A stretch of 64,000 bases of DNA, taken from NCBI GenBank assembly GCA_934438085.1, contig CAKSBC010000002.1, positions 75,732 through 139,731 of the forward strand. Reading direction: 5' to 3'. Origin of the DNA: an uncultured Lachnospiraceae bacterium (GTDB lineage Bacteria; Bacillota; Clostridia; Lachnospirales; Lachnospiraceae). Below the pieces are notes generated by a model. It made no database searches and had not been told where the DNA came from. It saw only the letters and a program-made list of their open reading frames with translations. Made by a program: the position numbers and the translations under genes. Shown in pieces: positions 1 to 7,158 of the stretch; position 1 is the first letter of the stretch; every line of letters begins with the position of its first letter.

Positions 1-1
1 T

Positions 2-1285
2 ACGGACATTTCCTATGAGACATTTACTTCAGAAGAAGAGACTGCAAAAAGAGTATTTATAGTACACGGCGGCACTTTGGTCGAACAGGGAACTGTAAAG
101 CATAAGGCAGTACTCCGCACAGCGGCAGATAAAAAAGCACCTATATTGACAGAGCTTGCAAAAGACTCAGTTGTAACAGTTACGGATCAGACAGGAAACT
201 GGAGCCGTATAGTAACGGATACAGGCTTTGTCGGTTATATAAAAAATAATAGTCTTTCCTATACAGAAGGGGAGATGACATACACATATCCGGACACCTA
301 TAACGAACCGGAGGTGCCGCATGTAATGCTTGACAAAAAAGTTGTGCTCGGCTGGCAGGCAGTGCATTCAGCAGCAGCCAACAATAATCTTGATTCTCTT
401 TATGAAAATACAAGAGGTGCTATTAATGTTATAGCCCCGCAATGGCTTCAGATCAACAGTGCAGCCGGAGGCATTACTGACTATTCAAGTGCTGAATATG
501 TAAATAAAGCACATGAAAAAGGGCTTAAAGTCTGGGCAGTACTTGATAATATCAACCAGCCGGGTGGTGTAACAGACTTCAGCACAAGGGATTTCTTTGC
601 CGACACAAAGAAAAGGCGAGATTTCATAGCTGTTCTTATGCAAAAGGCAGAGAGCTACGGGTATGACGGATTTAATCTTGATTTTGAAGGATTACCGAGC
701 GATGCCGGACAGAGCTATACACAGTTTTTCAGAGAGCTCTCGGTAGAGTGCCATAAGCGCGGATTGGCACTCAGTATAGATAATTACGTTCCGTATTCAT
801 ACAATGATCACTATAATCTCGAAGAACAGGGAGTTTTTGCAGATTATGTTATAATCATGGGATATGATGAGCATACAGGCAGCGATATAGGGCCTGTGGC
901 TTCCATAGATTACACTGAGTACGGAATAAAAGAAGCACTTAAGAGAGTGCCAAAAGAGCGTGTGATCGAAGCTGTTCCGCTTTATACCAGAGTATGGCGC
1001 ACCAACGACGGCGTAGTAACATCTGAATCCATGGGTATCAAACAGTCAGAGCAGTATGTATCCGATAACGGCATTATCCTTTCATGGGATTCAGAAGCCG
1101 GATCCTATTATGGGGAGACCATGATAGGAAGCGGACAGATACAGATATGGCTTGAGGAAAACAATTCACTTGAACAGAAGGTTAATAAAATAAAGGAATA
1201 TGACATAGGCGGCATTGCTGCATGGAGACTGGGGCTTGAGCCATGGGATGTCTGGACTGTTCTCAATATTAATGCCGGAAACTGA
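2..1285 (+). CDS. SH3-domain and GH18 family cell-wall glycosidase (5' end outside window)
   Basis: The reading frame is open from base 2, so the gene starts before the window and only its C-terminal 427 residues or so are visible. A bacterial SH3-like segment (about bases 95-290; ends in GFVGYIKNNSLS) precedes a glycoside hydrolase 18 barrel. The GH18 signature DGFNLDFEGL is present and its catalytic Glu codon is at 686-688. This type resembles the YaaH/YdhD group of peptidoglycan N-acetylglucosaminidases, some of which act on spore cortex. The protein is probably secreted, but the signal region is not visible. A TTG at 77 is an internal leucine rather than a start, since coding sequence continues upstream of it. 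The substrate is inferred from the family. Confidence 0.85.
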   Translation, partial: TDISYETFTSEEETAKRVFIVHGGTLVEQGTVKHKAVLRTAADKKAPILTELAKDSVVTVTDQTGNWSRIVTDTGFVGYIKNNSLSYTEGEMTYTYPDTYNEPEVPHVMLDKKVVLGWQAVHSAAANNNLDSLYENTRGAINVIAPQWLQINSAAGGITDYSSAEYVNKAHEKGLKVWAVLDNINQPGGVTDFSTRDFFADTKKRRDFIAVLMQKAESYGYDGFNLDFEGLPSDAGQSYTQFFRELSVECHKRGLALSIDNYVPYSYNDHYNLEEQGVFADYVIIMGYDEHTGSDIGPVASIDYTEYGIKEALKRVPKERVIEAVPLYTRVWRTNDGVVTSESMGIKQSEQYVSDNGIILSWDSEAGSYYGETMIGSGQIQIWLEENNSLEQKVNKIKEYDIGGIAAWRLGLEPWDVWTVLNINAGN

Positions 1286-1325
1286 TATAAAAATCAGCAA
1301 TAAAGCTGAAAAAATGGAAATAAAA

Positions 1326-2450
1326 ATGGAAACTAAAATAGAAACCCAAATACTGATACTTGAAGATTATAAGAAAAGTGGAGTAATATCTGCAGCTGAT
1401 GCCGAAAAAATTAAAATTGCGGCAGATATAATCAGAAACGGCGGACTTGCGGCAATTCCTACAGAGACCGTATACGGGCTTGCCGGGAATGCGCTTATGA
1501 AGGAAGCGTCTAAAAAGATATATGCTGCAAAGGGGAGACCTTCTGATAATCCGCTCATAGTGCATATTTCCGATATAAGTGAGCTTGGGTCGATAGTTAA
1601 GGAAATTCCGGAAAAGGCAGCATTGCTTGCAGAACACTTCTGGCCGGGACCTATGACGATGATATTTAAAAAGGCAGATATAGTTCCTTATGAAACTACA
1701 GGCGGTCTCGATACAGTTGCTGTAAGATTTCCGTCACATCCGGTTGCGATGATGATCATAAGAGAGGCCGGGGTACCGGTAGCAGCTCCGAGTGCCAACA
1801 TCTCAGGACGTCCGAGTACAACCTCCGGAGAGCATTGTATAGAAGATCTTTCAGGCAGAGTTGATGCAATAGTTGACGGAGGAAGCTCTGATATAGGACT
1901 TGAATCTACAATAATAGATGTTACCGGAGATACGCCGCAGCTTCTCAGACCGGGAGCCGTAACCAAAGAAATGCTTGAAAATGTTCTTGGTGTTAGTGTA
2001 ACTGAGGATATAGCATTAAAGGGTCCGCTTGCGGAGGGTGAGCGCCCAAAGGCACCTGGAATGAAATATCGTCACTATGCACCTAAGGCACCTATGATAC
2101 TTGTGACTGCTCATAGTAAAGAAGATGTCTGCGGTATTTCAAAAAAGATACTTGAGCTTATAAAAACAAAAGAAGCAGAAAATAAAAAGACTGCGCTTCT
2201 ATGTTCTGAGGAATGCTTTAATGAGATAAAAAATGAACTCGATAAGCTTGCTGAAAGCATAGATATTAAGATCACCGGAAGCAGAGATGATGTTAAAGGT
2301 ATAGCGCACGGGCTTTTTGAATATCTGAGAGAGTTTGACTCTGATGGAATTGATTATATCGTGGCAGAGGGCTACAGCGAGGAAGAACTCGGCCAGGCCG
2401 TTATGAACCGTCTTAAAAAGGCAGCTGCATGGCAGCTCATTTACGTTTAA
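1326..2450 (+). CDS. sua5: Threonylcarbamoyl-AMP synthase, Sua5/YwlC type
   Basis: It makes threonylcarbamoyl-adenylate from threonine, bicarbonate and ATP, the first step of the t6A modification at position 37 of ANN-decoding tRNAs. A YrdC domain comes first (PTETVYGLAG, KGRPSDNPLIVHI, APSANISGRPSTT), then a linker with PGMKYRHYAPKAP and a Sua5 C-terminal domain. The length of 374 residues fits the two-domain form. The frame extends upstream to 1215, inside the GH18 gene. I prefer ATG 1326 because GGAA lies 6 bases before it and the resulting N-terminus, METKIETQ, is family-like. ATG 1314 and ATG 1272 are alternatives. The function is certain and the start is not. Confidence 0.9.
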   Translation: METKIETQILILEDYKKSGVISAADAEKIKIAADIIRNGGLAAIPTETVYGLAGNALMKEASKKIYAAKGRPSDNPLIVHISDISELGSIVKEIPEKAALLAEHFWPGPMTMIFKKADIVPYETTGGLDTVAVRFPSHPVAMMIIREAGVPVAAPSANISGRPSTTSGEHCIEDLSGRVDAIVDGGSSDIGLESTIIDVTGDTPQLLRPGAVTKEMLENVLGVSVTEDIALKGPLAEGERPKAPGMKYRHYAPKAPMILVTAHSKEDVCGISKKILELIKTKEAENKKTALLCSEECFNEIKNELDKLAESIDIKITGSRDDVKGIAHGLFEYLREFDSDGIDYIVAEGYSEEELGQAVMNRLKKAAAWQLIYV

Positions 2451-2473
2451 TAGAATGAGTTATAGAAGCAGGA

Positions 2474-2628
2474 AAGGCAGTGGGGCGCGGGCGGCAGGCT
2501 GATGATGCCGAACGAGTTACGCAGGCGGTTAAGCGTAAAAAGCGTTAGCTTTTTTCGCTGAAGCGTCGAGTACGTGTCTGAGCGAACATCATCTGCCGTT
2601 GCCGGGGCCCCGCGCTTCGTAATTATTT
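2474..2628. other. GC-rich, strongly structured intergenic element
   Basis: No gene is visible between 2451 and 2673, but the stretch is much richer in G+C than its surroundings and folds on itself. Outer arms pair: GGGGC (2482-2486) with GCCCC (2607-2611), GGCAG (2493-2497) with CTGCC (2593-2597), and GATGATG (2501-2507) with CATCATC (2587-2593). An inner hairpin has stem AAAAAGC (2537-2543) and GCTTTTT (2548-2554) around a GTTA loop, extended by TTAAGCG (2529-2535) opposite CGCTGAA (2556-2562). It could be a dispersed REP-like repeat, a structured RNA, or a complex terminator for sua5. I found no second copy by eye. Confidence 0.5.
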
Positions 2629-2673
2629 TAAGAAATATCGTGTAAGTGTTTCATGGAAATAAATAGGACAGTC

Positions 2674-3324
2674 ATGGCGAAGGAATCGAAAAAGAAAAAA
2701 GAAGAGCGCATAAAAGCCATACTTAATACTCTTGATGAGGTATATGGAACAGAGCTTCGCTGTGCGCTGGATCATAACAGCGCATGGGAGCTGTTGGTTG
2801 CGACGATATTAAGCGCACAATGCACCGATGCAAGAGTAAATATAGTTACAAAAGAGCTTTTCAAGAAATATCCGACACCGGAGGCATTTGCAGGAGCGGA
2901 ACTTGCAGAGCTTGAACAGGATATACACTCCACCGGCTTTTACCATAATAAGGCCAAAAATATTATTGCGTGTGCGATACAGATCCTTGATAAACACGGC
3001 GGAGAGGTGCCGAGCGAACTCTCTGAGCTTACAGCGCTTGCCGGAGTGGGCAGAAAGACTGCCAATGTCATCAGAGGAAATATTTACGGAATCCCGAGCG
3101 TTGTTGTGGATACCCATGTTAAGCGAATAAGCAGACTTTTAGGAATTACAGATACCGATGACCCGACAAAGGCTGAATTTGAGCTTATGGAGCTTCTGCC
3201 GGAGGATCACTGGATACTGTGGAATGTGGATATAATAACCTTAGGAAGGACTATCTGCATAGCGAACAGACCGAAATGTTTAGAGTGTTTTCTGAGAGAA
3301 TATTGCCCTTCGAGCAAGGCTTAA
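2674..3324 (+). CDS. nth: Endonuclease III
   Basis: This base-excision-repair DNA glycosylase/AP lyase removes oxidised pyrimidines. The helix-hairpin-helix LAGVGRKTANVI carries the catalytic Lys128, and Asp146 lies in VVVDTHV. The 18-residue gap equals that between Lys120 and Asp138 of E. coli Nth. The C-terminus has the 4Fe-4S motif C-x6-C-x2-C-x5-C, ending REYC. At 216 residues it is full length. The frame opens at ATG 2653, but AGGA seven bases before ATG 2674 makes 2674 the better start. It stands alone, downstream of the GC-rich element. Confidence 0.95.
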   Translation: MAKESKKKKEERIKAILNTLDEVYGTELRCALDHNSAWELLVATILSAQCTDARVNIVTKELFKKYPTPEAFAGAELAELEQDIHSTGFYHNKAKNIIACAIQILDKHGGEVPSELSELTALAGVGRKTANVIRGNIYGIPSVVVDTHVKRISRLLGITDTDDPTKAEFELMELLPEDHWILWNVDIITLGRTICIANRPKCLECFLREYCPSSKA

Positions 3325-3348
3325 AAATAAAATATATAAATCGAGGAC

Positions 3349-3377
3349 TTGAACAAAAAGTCGGTTTTATATAAAAT
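3349..3377 (+). promoter_or_regulatory. Probable sigma-A promoter for the 31-residue ORF and AIR-synthase-like gene
   Basis: TTGAAC (3349-3354), a 17-base spacer, then TAAAAT (3372-3377). It lies about 55 bases before the ATG at 3432. No experimental start site is known. Confidence 0.55.
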
Positions 3378-3431
3378 GGTAGATATTTTTGTTAATCAAA
3401 GAAATATTTTTAGTTTTTACGGAGAGATAAA

Positions 3432-3527
3432 ATGGGTCCTAAAATGAGAAAAGTATTTGCGGCCTTCATCGCTATAATCCTTGTTTTTGCAATGGTTGTT
3501 CCGATGGCTTTGTCGTTTTTAAGATAA
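3432..3527 (+). CDS. Small single-span membrane protein (31 residues)
   Basis: The ORF encodes MGPKMRKVFAAFIAIILV followed by FAMVVPMALSFLR: a short basic head and one hydrophobic helix. A good ribosome site, GGAGAG, precedes the ATG by 6 bases and a plausible promoter lies upstream, so it is probably translated. It resembles the very short single-TM proteins common in Firmicutes (DUF4044-like), but the sequence is too short to assign. It is in the same frame as the next gene: one TAA (3525-3527) is followed immediately by that gene's ATG. The two are likely translationally coupled. Confidence 0.6.
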   Translation: MGPKMRKVFAAFIAIILVFAMVVPMALSFLR

Positions 3528-4076
3528 ATGGATATTGCAGTCACCGGCTATGCCGGGTATGAGGGCAGCAGATCAATATATGCAAATAAGGATTACAGAG
3601 ACAAGCTTTTGAATAGATATTCTGAAAGCTTTTTTGGCGTATTAAAAGAAGATGTGTATGAATATTCATCTGCCGAAAGAAAGGGATATGACGCACTTTA
3701 TGCAAAAATGAGTGCGGAAGGGCTTGCGGCAGACTCCGGAGACGGAGGGGTGCTTTCGGCACTTTGGAAGGTCATGAAGAGCGCAGGATGCGGAGGCACA
3801 TACAGCCTCAGAGACATCCCTGTAATGCAGCAGACTATAGAGGTATGTGAAATGTTTGGCTTAAATCCGTACAGACTGCGTTCACCTGAATGCAGAGTAT
3901 GGCTTATGGAGGATATGGGCGCACTGCAGTATGAGGCAGCAGGAGCGAGGGTGCCCTTAAGGGTGATAGGCTTCACAACTAAGGGCGTAGCAATTAAGAG
4001 AACAGATACAGAGCAGGATTCGTCTTTGAGAAGACCGGAGCCGGATGAGCTGTATAAACTGTTTCCCGCAAAGTGA
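3528..4076 (+). CDS. AIR-synthase/HypE C-terminal-domain-like protein
   Basis: The 182-residue protein contains GGVLSALWKVMKSAGCGG, then DIPVMQQTIEVCEMFGLNPY, which resembles the C-terminal domain of the PurM/HypE/ThiL (AIR synthase-related) family. The N-terminal ATP-binding half of those enzymes is missing, and the protein begins at a segment (VTGYAGYEGS) that is internal in HypE-like relatives. The start ATG directly follows the stop of the 31-residue ORF and has no ribosome site of its own, suggesting coupling. No hydrogenase genes are nearby. Function is unknown; it may be a stand-alone relative or the remnant of a longer gene. Confidence 0.65.
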   Translation: MDIAVTGYAGYEGSRSIYANKDYRDKLLNRYSESFFGVLKEDVYEYSSAERKGYDALYAKMSAEGLAADSGDGGVLSALWKVMKSAGCGGTYSLRDIPVMQQTIEVCEMFGLNPYRLRSPECRVWLMEDMGALQYEAAGARVPLRVIGFTTKGVAIKRTDTEQDSSLRRPEPDELYKLFPAK

Positions 4077-4137
4077 TGTCGGATGAAGGCGGAAACGCTG
4101 AGTCATTCGATGCAATAATTAAAAAAGGAGATATATT

Positions 4138-4617
4138 ATGAGAGAAAGAATCCTTACCGTTTTGGAGAAAAATGCCCGCATAAAGATAGATGATTTAGCA
4201 GGTGTGCTCGGAGAAGATCTCGATAAAGTAAAAGAAGAAGTCAACAATATGGAAAATGAAAAGGTCATCTGCGGATACCACACTATCATCAACTGGGATA
4301 AGTGCGGTATGGAAAAGGCAGATGCTTTTATTGAGGTCAAGGTTACTCCTCAGAAGGGAACAGGCTTCGATCAGATGGCTGAGCGCATATATCAGTATCC
4401 TGAGGTAAGCAGTATTTTCCTTATCAGCGGAAGCTGTGATTTCATAGTGTTCATTGAAGGCAAGTCTATGCGTGAAGTAGCTATGTTCGTTTCAGAGAAG
4501 CTTTCACCGTTAGACGGAGTACTCAGCACTACTACACAGTTCATTCTTAAGAAATACAAACAGGACGGTTTCATGGTTGAAGGTCCGGAAAGAGATAAGA
4601 GGACAGAGATATCATGA
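4138..4617 (+). CDS. Lrp/AsnC-family transcriptional regulator
   Basis: A 159-residue protein with an N-terminal winged helix (RERILTVLEKNARIKIDDLA) and a C-terminal RAM/AsnC ligand-binding domain containing FLISGSCDFIVFIEG. Members bind amino acids, form octamers and regulate amino-acid metabolism. AGGAG lies 7 bases before the ATG. Its stop overlaps the start of the next aminotransferase gene by 4 bases (ATGA), so the two are co-transcribed and the regulator may sense that enzyme's substrate or product. The HTH lacks the long linker of full Lrp. Confidence 0.9.
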   Translation: MRERILTVLEKNARIKIDDLAGVLGEDLDKVKEEVNNMENEKVICGYHTIINWDKCGMEKADAFIEVKVTPQKGTGFDQMAERIYQYPEVSSIFLISGSCDFIVFIEGKSMREVAMFVSEKLSPLDGVLSTTTQFILKKYKQDGFMVEGPERDKRTEIS

Positions 4618-5786
4618 GAAATCCGTTAAATAGTTATATTGAAGCAGTTCCGCCGTCCGGCATTCGTAAGTTCTTTGATATGGTTGCCGAAATGGACGAT
4701 CCGGATGTGCTTTCTCTTGGTGTAGGCGAACCTGACTTCGATACGCCTTGGCACATAAGAGGAGTCGGAATCAACACACTTACAGAAGGAAAAACCTTCT
4801 ACACATCTAACTCAGGACTTATGGAGCTTCGTAAGGAAATCTCCAAATATATGGCTAAGAGATATGATGTTGAGTATGATCCGGCTTCAGAGATACTTAT
4901 CACAGTCGGAGGCTCTGAGGGAATAGATGCCTGCATAAGAGCAATGCTTGATCCGGGCGATGAAATGATCATTCCGGAGCCATGCTTCGTTTCATACAAG
5001 CCATGTGCTATTTTTGCAGGAGCAAAGCCTGTAGTTATAGATTTAAAGGCTGAGAATGAATTCAGACTTACACCTGAAGAGCTTGAGGCTGCTATTACAC
5101 CTAAGACAAAATTAGTGCTGCTTACCTATCCGAACAACCCTACAGGTGCTGTTATGAGAAAGGAAGATCTTGAGAAGATAGCTAAGGTCATCATTGATCA
5201 TGATCTTTTCGTGCTTTCCGATGAGATTTATTCGGAGCTTAACTATGCTTCTGACGGACCGTCAACATCTATTGCTTCACTTCCGGGAATGAGAGAAAGA
5301 ACAGTAGTTATAAACGGCTTCTCAAAGGCATTCGCCATGACAGGATGGAGAATGGGATGGGCAGCAGGACCTTCAGCAGTCATTAAGCAGATGATGAAGA
5401 TACATCAGTTTGCTATAATGTGCCCGCCTACAATGTCACAGTATGCGTCAATAGAGGCTTTAAGAAACGGTCTTGATGACGTTACATATATGAAAAACGA
5501 GTATAACGGAAGAAGAAAGTTCCTGCTCAAGAGATTTGCCGAGATGGGCATACCATGCTTTAATGCTCAGGGTGCATTTTATCTGTTCCCATGCATAAAG
5601 AAATTCGGAATGAGCTCGGATGAATTTGCAGAAAAGCTGCTTGCAGAGCAGAAGCTTGCTGTAGTTCCGGGAAGTGCATTCGGAAGATCCGGAGAAGGCT
5701 TCCTGCGTATATCCTATGCATACTCACTCAAGAGTCTCGAGAAGTCTATGGACAGGATCGAGAAGTTTATAGCTAACCATTCATAA
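4614..5786 (+). CDS. PLP-dependent class I/II aminotransferase
   Basis: A fold-type I aminotransferase of 390 residues, the usual length. The Schiff-base lysine is Lys238 in INGFSKAFAMTGWRMGW. Other family motifs are LGVGEPDFDTP near the N-terminus, YPNNPTGAV, and the C-terminal arginine region FLRISYAYS that binds the substrate carboxylate. It resembles the PatA/AspC-like Igamma subgroup found next to Lrp regulators in Firmicutes. The amino donor cannot be read from sequence; aspartate, alanine or aromatic amino acids are possible. The start overlaps the regulator stop. Confidence 0.88.
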   Translation: MRNPLNSYIEAVPPSGIRKFFDMVAEMDDPDVLSLGVGEPDFDTPWHIRGVGINTLTEGKTFYTSNSGLMELRKEISKYMAKRYDVEYDPASEILITVGGSEGIDACIRAMLDPGDEMIIPEPCFVSYKPCAIFAGAKPVVIDLKAENEFRLTPEELEAAITPKTKLVLLTYPNNPTGAVMRKEDLEKIAKVIIDHDLFVLSDEIYSELNYASDGPSTSIASLPGMRERTVVINGFSKAFAMTGWRMGWAAGPSAVIKQMMKIHQFAIMCPPTMSQYASIEALRNGLDDVTYMKNEYNGRRKFLLKRFAEMGIPCFNAQGAFYLFPCIKKFGMSSDEFAEKLLAEQKLAVVPGSAFGRSGEGFLRISYAYSLKSLEKSMDRIEKFIANHS

Positions 5787-5793
5787 GGTATAA

Positions 5794-7158
5794 ATGCAGA
5801 ACGCAATAGAAGTAAAAAACGTAACAAAGATATACAGATTGTATGATAAGCCTGCGGACAGGCTCAAGGAATCACTGAGCATAACCGGCAAAAACTATCA
5901 TAAGGATTTCTATGCATTAAAAGATGTATCCTTTGAGGTTAAAAAGGGAGAATCAGTAGGCATTATCGGCACTAATGGTTCGGGAAAATCCACTATACTT
6001 AAGATAATAACAGGTGTGCTTACGCCTACCGAGGGCAATGTCAGTGTAGACGGCAGAATATCTGCTCTTTTAGAGTTAGGAGCAGGCTTCAACATGGAAT
6101 ACACCGGTATAGAGAATATCTATATGAACGGCACCATGATGGGCTATTCCAAAGCAGATATGGATGCAAAGCTCAAAGAGATATTGGATTTTGCCGATAT
6201 CGGAGATTTTGTATATCAGCCTGTTAAATCTTATTCTTCGGGTATGTTCGTGCGTCTTGCATTTGCCGTTGCGATCAATGTAGATCCTGAGATACTTATA
6301 GTCGACGAAGCATTGTCAGTAGGAGATATTTTCTTCCAGTCAAAATGCTACAGACGCATGGATGAGCTCAGAAAGAGCGGAACGACCATACTTATGGTAA
6401 CGCATGATATGAGCTCGGTGCTTAAATACTGCGACAGAACTGTACTTTTAAACGATGGAGTAAAGGTTGCAGAAGGAAAGCCGGGAGAAATGGTGGATCT
6501 TTACAAAAAGATCCTGGCAGGTCAGTACGGTCAGCTTGAGGATATGCAGGATAACAATTCACAGGCTTTCGGTATAAATAACGGAAAAGCTTCTGAAAAT
6601 GGCGGGAATACAGCGAATGCTGCCTCTTTAAGTGAAGCAGGCAATGAACACAAAGACGCTGTCATCAAGCATGCCGGAGCTTTGATGAGAGATTCCATGA
6701 CAGTCAATCCGGATGTCAATGAATACGGCAATAAAAAAGCTGAGATATATGACTTCGGAGTGCTTGATAAGAACGGAAGGCTGACGAACCTTGTTTTAAA
6801 GGGAGAATCCTTCACAATAAAAGAAAAGATACGTTTCTTTGACCACATTGAGGCACCTATATTTACATATACGTTCCGAGATAAAAAGGGAAACGATCTT
6901 ACAGGGACAAATACTCTTTTTGAAAACGCAGATGTTAAAAGCGTTGAAAACGGAGATGAGTACGAGGTCAGCTTCACACAGAATATGGATCTGCAGGGTG
7001 GGGAATATCTGCTCAGCATGAGCTGTACAGGCTTTGAGCAGGGCGAACACGTTGTATACCACAGGCTATATGATATTCTGAACTTCACCGTCATTTCCAA
7101 TAAGAATACGGTTGGCGTATATGACATGAATTCAAAGGTTACGGTCAGGAAAAGCTGA
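5794..7158 (+). CDS. wzt: ABC transporter ATPase for polysaccharide export, Wzt type with C-terminal glycan-binding domain
   Basis: Residues 1-250 are an ABC nucleotide-binding domain: Walker A GTNGSGKST, signature YSSGMFVRLAFAVAI, Walker B ILIVDEALSVGD, and an H-loop THDMSS. A low-complexity linker follows. Residues about 300-454 look like the Wzt C-terminal beta domain, which in E. coli O8/O9a binds the capped non-reducing end of the O-chain. The partner permease (Wzm/TagG-like) is not in the window. The stop overlaps the start of the next gene by one base (TGATG). Together the pair suggests ABC-dependent export of a capped glycan. Confidence 0.9.
   Translation: MQNAIEVKNVTKIYRLYDKPADRLKESLSITGKNYHKDFYALKDVSFEVKKGESVGIIGTNGSGKSTILKIITGVLTPTEGNVSVDGRISALLELGAGFNMEYTGIENIYMNGTMMGYSKADMDAKLKEILDFADIGDFVYQPVKSYSSGMFVRLAFAVAINVDPEILIVDEALSVGDIFFQSKCYRRMDELRKSGTTILMVTHDMSSVLKYCDRTVLLNDGVKVAEGKPGEMVDLYKKILAGQYGQLEDMQDNNSQAFGINNGKASENGGNTANAASLSEAGNEHKDAVIKHAGALMRDSMTVNPDVNEYGNKKAEIYDFGVLDKNGRLTNLVLKGESFTIKEKIRFFDHIEAPIFTYTFRDKKGNDLTGTNTLFENADVKSVENGDEYEVSFTQNMDLQGGEYLLSMSCTGFEQGEHVVYHRLYDILNFTVISNKNTVGVYDMNSKVTVRKS

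Noticed and set aside
1215..1325. Long N-terminal extension of Sua5 from ATG 1215
   Set aside because: It overlaps 71 bases of the GH18 gene and adds a non-family N-terminus; the later ATG with GGAA fits better.
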